In this document: piece by piece, positions 58,582 to 64,000 of the stretch
Layout: every line of letters begins with the position of its first letter
Numbering within the stretch: the first letter of the stretch is position 1
NCBI GenBank assembly: GCA_002224055.1
Contig: AZLU01000063.1
Location: 26,689 to 90,688, forward strand
DNA length: 64,000 bases
Source: Pezizomycotina sp. ARF18
Taxonomy: Eukaryota > Ascomycota
Direction of reading: 5' to 3'
Notes under the pieces: generated by a model
The model's input: the letters and a program-made list of their open reading frames with translations, nothing else
Databases searched by the model: none
What the model was told of the DNA's origin: nothing
Program-made: the position numbers and the translations under genes

Positions 58582-61500
58582 AGGAAGTTGGTATATCGCG
58601 CGTAAACGAAACTATCACAGGATGGTAGCCAGGCCCATTATATAAATATAATGTAATGCTGCTTGCTAAAATCCAAAGAAAAAATAAAGAGAATTCTTTT
58701 ATTTCCCTTAAGATAAAAAAAGTCTTGCAGCTGTTATCGAAACAGTATTTCGACGAACGAATCTCTCACACGAGCTCAGCCGTCGGAGAGGGGAGGTGGG
58801 TAAGAAACGTAGAGAAAAGAGAAGAGATATATTGCAAAGCTGACAAGCAACACGATTGTCAATCAACAAAACGAAGCTAAACAGTGACAAACAGTTGCAG
58901 GACAGAAAAAAAAGTAGAGCCGAATGGATATGTTGAATAGGCTTCTTTACTTTGAAGCACTGCTTAAAGACCTGCGTTCTTTGTTTTTTTTTTGTTTTTT
59001 TTTTTTTGTTGACGTTCTACTCCTATCTCAGAATAAAGAAACGAAAAGAAAGGAAAGAAAGAAAAAGAGAGGCTAGCTGGCGCAAAGACGAGAGAGAGGG
59101 AGAGGGAGAGGGTCCGAATGTTTGATATATAGATTCTGCAGGTTTTCAAAGAGAAAATGGATGGAAGGAAAAGATGCAGGCCGCAGGTGCTGCTTCTGCT
59201 TTGCGGGACACAACTTGAGAATATACCTCTCTCAATAGGGAAAGTGGATCTCTATATGTGAAAGAAGCCATGTAGGACAGCTGATATAAATATTGAAAAG
59301 TATCAAAGAATACTTAAGAGAGAAACAACAATACTTCATTAAAAAAAAAGAAAAGAAAAGTGAAAGGAAAGAAAAAGAAAGAAAGAAAGAAAGAAGAAGA
59401 AAAAAAAAAAAAGGAAATATATGAAAAAAAGAAAAATAACGAAAAAAAAAAAAAAAAAAAAAAAAGAAAATATCATAGCAAATATTAAAAATAATAGCGA
59501 TTATTTCCACGTACGATACATGCAGTATCTCTCTCTTCTGGGACGAGGGTAGTAGATGAGCCCCACCCTCTGAGAGCACTTGGGAATAATATGGAAAAAG
59601 AGTGACACTCGGATAAGGCATAGACTGCGAAATAGGTTTCGTTTCCATCGCGAATAACAAAGATCAACGTAAGAAAAGGAAATAAAGAATATTACCATAT
59701 CTTCTTTTCATTTCGAAGTGAAAAAAAGGAAAGAAATGAAAAAACTATAGCGGCGGTTGTGAAGAAAATTATATATAATGGCTCTTTCCATCTTGCTTGT
59801 TTCGCCTAAAAGTCATTGTAAGGAGTTTTGAAGTTTGGGGGGGTATGTAGAAAGGGAAGAGAAGAGCAAATAAGGGCGAGTTCGGATTCCCTTTCTCCAT
59901 AGCCTCTAACAGAAAGAAAGAGCGAGAGAGAGCCCCTTTTTCGCTAAATGGCAAGCAAGTCAACCACTTCGATTCTCTGCTGCCGCAGTATTGTATTGTA
60001 TTGTAAATATATAATAATAATAGACAATGACTTTTATAGTGACTGAGTGATTCGTTTGTCATTTTGCAGGCGAGAGGATATTGCTTTGTTTTATGTGTTA
60101 ATGTAACGGGAAGGAGGAAGAGGAAGGAATAAAGAGGAAGAAATTGAAGTATTATTTGTTGTTCTGCTCTATATCTCCAAGATGATTATTTTTATATGTT
60201 TTTTTTTTTTTTTATTTTTTATTTTTTTTGGAATCAGGGAGGAATGGCAAAACATCCTCCTCCTCCTCCTCAAGGGCCGCGACCGCTTGCACTGCCAGCA
60301 TCTATGGCTAAACTTGTCCTCGGTAGTCAGCAGTATTCCTTTTGCCTTCTATCTATCTATCTGATTTTAACTAATTCGCTTTAATTGATTAATAATAATT
60401 TAAGTATTTTAGGGCTGTTCGTGGGCACTCAATCTTTGGGGATCTACGCTAGCTGGGGACGAAACCTGACAATACCAAACCAAGAAAAATAATATCGCCC
60501 CCAAACTTCCCCCCACACCTTTGCTAATCACAACTGAGCTCTTCTCACAGCCAACGCAATCTGGGAAATTTGATCTCAAATTGTTCACCTTTTTGCTACC
60601 ATCCTTCAAAGCAGCTTCGAAACATTACTCCATCTTTCCCCGTTTCCACGATCCTCAACGACCGTTAACCGATGTTCGCTTCCGCGGAACTGGCTTTGAA
60701 ATAGTCTACAAGTCGTAGCCTTCCAAAGTTTGCGCGTGGTGATACTTTCTCGTGCCCTTTTTGAACAGCGAAGGAAAAAGAGGAACTCCGGTGAAAGCAA
60801 ACACCCAGAGCTCAAACTGATTGACAAAAGTGCAGTCTGAACAATCGGTGATTATCTCAAAGTACGTCCATATTTGGTTGCTTGTCGGTTTGATGTCTTT
60901 TTTTTTTCTCACTTGCTATGGTTTTGCTGGCAGCCTTCTGACGACGTGTTCAATTGAACCTTTAGAAGTAACTTCAGCCTCCCTCAATCCTAAATATACC
61001 GATAGGCGGGCTATATTTGCCTCTCATCATATAAACTTCTCTCATTCGTAGACAAATTCCAATAATGGCCAAGAGTGGTTTCAAGGCGATCTCCCTCGAG
61101 TTTTCTTCTCTGTAGGTTTGAGTGACTCCTCTTCCCTCGTGAACATGGAATGCAGCGATGTATATGTATTGGTACGTTTTGAGGCAAATACCGATGACAA
61201 TTATCAGAAAAAAATACAATTTTGCGCCTGCTGGTTGTTTCAATAGCCATGGGATGAAACAAAAAGTCATATAACAATGCCAAAATGATTTTGTGGCTAC
61301 TTGAGCGTGCCGGGGTTAATATTATCCTTCAGTAGCCTTTTCGCTATATATTGTGGAAATCGTGAAGGTAAAACCGACTAGCGCTTTACAGTCAAGCTGC
61401 CGGCGGAAGTTACATTGCAAGAAAAATGTTCTTTAGATGATGCTCACTCTGATGATTTCTTCTCATAGATCTTCCTCATGATATTCCCTTTTTTTCCGTT

Positions 61501-64000
61501 CCTGCTTTTGATATTCAAATTAGTCTAAATAATACCGTATAACTATATCGTATTGTTTTTTTTTTTTTTTTTTTTTTTTTTTTCATTAACAATCCAGAAC
61601 AGACCACATTTGAGGTCGACCTTGAAGGCAAAAAGATCTAGCCAGTTAGAGCTCAACGTGGTACTAGGAAACGCCCCCCAATTTTCTTTTAGGCGACGAG
61701 GTGGTCTGTTCGAAATTTTTGCGTGCTTCCGGGAAATTGGCCACGGCTTGATCTCGCTTTTGGTTCCTCTTCGGACTAAGGTTTCGTCGACTCTGTTTTT
61801 ATATAATTATAATTCTTGAATTATCTTATTTATTTAATTTCCTAATTAATTCTACAGGTCTACGCATGCCCTTTGTGTTTGAGCATTCATCCTCTCTAGC
61901 CTGGTTAAAAATATGTGAGGTCGATATAGTCCTTTAGTATTTCGTTTCTTGGAGAATACGGTCAATCGTGCTAAGACGCGCAAGTCTGGGACGCACACAG
62001 TAGACAGACGACACAATCCGATCCCGTGTTACAAGAGGTATGGCGCCTGGTTGCCTTCTTCTACTGCACACACATTCTCCATTTTAACTCTTTCTCTGGG
62101 GATGAGAGACGTACATTTTAATATTTGATGCGAATGTTTCCGGTCGTCGGGGATATCGATATGCTACTCGATAGCAAAAAAAACTACGCCCCACTTCCCC
62201 GGAAAAGAAAGAAGAAGAGAGGGAAAGAAATGGAGATAGCGACAAGGTGTTATTAAGCATTATTGTTTCATAACGATGATTTATGCAGGACGGTTGACTT
62301 TGAGAGGTGACGCTTCGGATTGCACGCTGTTGTCGATCGCCTCGCCCGTCGCCCTTAGTCAGATCACGACCATCTCCTCCCCCAACCGTTCTCGGATTGC
62401 TGATCCTTAAAAAAAAGAACGAGATCATCAGAAGCTCTCGAGAACCATCCGCTTTCATAAATATTCTCGCGTATTTTGTGCGCCTGCAGGGGTTTTTACC
62501 CTCTCTATTACAATTTATAAAAAATAATGAAAAGAAGAGAAAAATGCTGGACTCGTGATACGATTGATTGTCAAGGAAAGGTCTGAAAATTTCGATATAC
62601 GATGTGATTCTTGATCTGCTCGTGCTCTCGACCCTGCTTTCATGAGTTGCGATCTTGTTTCGGAGGTCTGCCTCTCGCCGCCGCCGGGCGTAAATTTGAT
62701 TCCAGATCAACGTGCTATCGATCTATGGGGCCTAATTATCGACCGTTTAGCCGTGTCTCATAACACTTGGATTACTATGGTTGCACTAAGTCACGAATAT
62801 CTTCGCTTTTGTATTTTGCGAGAAGCCGCGCTGAGCTTCAAAGGGAAGCTTTTGGCCGTTTGCTGTTTAGCGCGATATCAAGATCTTCTGAGTGCAAATC
62901 ATCCAGGAACATTTCCAGCTACTACTTATATAACCTGAAGATCATACTAGCGTTCTACTAACTTGACACACTATCGCGAAGATCTCAGGTTATAATTATA
63001 GTGTCGATGATCCGGCTTCGCCTGTCAATATCAACATCCTCGACATTCGGTGATCCCTTGAAAACGTTTATTTTATCTGATATTGCTTCTGGACCAGAAA
63101 ATCCACCAATGCTATAATTAATCGCAACTTCGCTTTTATGTCGTGCCGATATTATTCTATTGCGCTTCTCTGTTACAATTAAATGACATCATGAGGGTGC
63201 TGTTCAAAGTATTATTAGCGAGCACTAATTCTCACAAACAGCGTCCAGCGCAAAGGTGAAGCATTATTAGAATGATCATGACAGATCCAAAGCCGCTCCA
63301 CGGTTCTTCTTTCTTGAGAAATAGGCATTTCAGCTGTTATTTTGGTCAAGTGTCACAAATATTGTTTTCGGCATAATTGACGAAACAAACCGGCGGTTGC
63401 GAGGCGAGGCTCCCTACGCATCGTGACGTCGCAAGGTTCTCGTTCTATTTGTTCTACATTTGCCCTCAATTATCAGTCCTTTTTTGGTCCTTTATTTCGT
63501 TTCAATCGAAATGAACTTAGTATTAACTAGTAATATTGGAAGGTCTGCTCAAAATTTGCAATAAGGAGACAGAGAATATCAGATGAAGATCAAAGTCAGA
63601 ATTCGGTCTGCCGCCAAGTCGCTTCATATCACTGTTGCTCCTCGTGCGTCAATGCCGTCTTTGCGTCCACAGTTTGTTTGCAATTATTGCAATCCAGTTT
63701 TTTTTTTTTTTTTTTTTTTGCTTACTTTTCTTACGATATGAGGTATACATTGCATAAGCACCCCAATATTTGAGATGGGGGGTTCGAGCCTTTTTTCACG
63801 AGGCGAGAATCATTACTCATGGTTGCCGCTTTGCTGAAGCGGAATCCCGGCCGTTGCTTTTTTTTTACGTAAATCCTTACGGGCTTGAGAGATGAAACAA
63901 ATAATGCTGCAGCACTGGACAATGTCCTTTCCACAAGTCTCCTTCTCATTCCGCTGACGTCCAGAATTTAATTATTTTCTTTGTTATTATAAAATTTACC
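58394..64000. other. Gene-poor AT- and purine-rich end of the window
   Basis: No supported gene in 5.6 kb. Tracts: T9 next to A28 at 58,542-58,578; GAGAGG-type repeats at 59,088-59,112; GAAA-type repeats at 59,340-59,465; (TCC)n near 60,257-60,272; (TATC)n near 60,346-60,360; T28 at 61,556-61,583; T22 at 63,698-63,719. Open frames at 62,084-62,710 (minus, 208 codons) and 62,642-62,938 (plus, 98 codons) overlap and have no family features. Confidence 0.4.
59340..59465. repeat. Polypurine GAAA/AAAG low-complexity tract
   Basis: About 125 bases almost entirely of A and G on the plus strand, with GAAA tetramers followed by long A runs. It gives Phe/Ser-rich frames on the minus strand that are not genes. 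Confidence 0.9.

Noticed and set aside
62084-62710. Minus-strand 208-codon frame, the longest in the last 5 kb.
   Set aside because: Composition is low-complexity in places, it overlaps an unrelated plus-strand frame, and no family features or splice-consistent neighbours were found.
63770-63860. GGTTCGAGCC near 63,783 as a tRNA T-loop.
   Set aside because: The surrounding bases do not fold into a tRNA, and no A/B box pair with proper spacing was found.

Overview
This window is nuclear DNA of a filamentous ascomycete fungus, most likely Pezizomycotina. The genes are interrupted by short GT..AG introns, mostly about 70-300 nt, several with CTAAC or TACTAAC branch sites. It encodes fungal hallmarks: LYS2 alpha-aminoadipate reductase, ERG1 squalene epoxidase, fungal mitochondrial ribosomal proteins mS45 and uL16m, NudC and a calcipressin. 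Intergenic DNA is AT-rich and full of long pure A or T runs. I see no bacterial, organellar, viral or recognisable transposon genes, no CRISPR array and no convincing tRNA or rRNA. I cannot name the species.

Layout, left to right: Cid1-type poly(A)/nucleotidyl transferase (+, 0.57-4.9 kb); T-rich spacer; TMEM135-like membrane protein (+, 7.5-9.4); mS45 (-, 10.0-11.3); PPR-type protein (-, 11.9-14.8); MFS transporter (-, 15.5-17.5); a possible small coiled-coil protein (+, 19.4-19.6); LYS2 (-, 20.0-24.6); RPB3 (-, 25.4-26.6) divergent from uL16m (+, 27.3-28.3); RFC5 (-, 28.8-30.5); calcipressin (+, 33.5-34.5); ATE1 (-, 35.1-37.1); an unrecognised 158-residue protein (+, 39.5-40.2); NudC (+, 41.2-41.9); a secreted Cys-rich protein (-, 42.8-44.2); an unknown membrane protein (-, 46.1-46.7) divergent from a peroxisomal 4CL-type acyl-CoA ligase (+, 46.9-49.3); ERG1 (+, 50.5-52.2); YSA1 Nudix hydrolase (-, 52.9-53.8). 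From 54 to 64 kb the window is gene-poor, with a 63-N assembly gap at 57,161-57,223 and only weak coding candidates.

The genes are mostly unrelated housekeeping functions: RNA processing, transcription, replication, mitochondrial translation, lysine and sterol synthesis, the N-degron pathway, calcineurin regulation and nuclear migration. They do not form an obvious cluster. LYS2 looks NRPS-like but is primary metabolism.

A feature of the data runs through the window. Most genes between 0.5 and 37 kb and between 50 and 54 kb are clear full-length homologues whose frame is broken by single missing bases, usually in short C, G, T or A runs. Four consecutive recognisable genes between 39.5 and 49.3 kb read through their splice sites without a break. 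I take the breaks to be mostly sequencing or assembly indels, so the affected genes are listed as CDS spans rather than pseudogenes.

I did not find a clear new system. The best leads are the double-Kex2-site Cys-rich secreted protein, the unknown membrane protein paired head-to-head with the peroxisomal ligase, the intronic homopolymer runs, the A28 run that runs into the ERG1 start codon, and the unresolved coding-like DNA around the gap.
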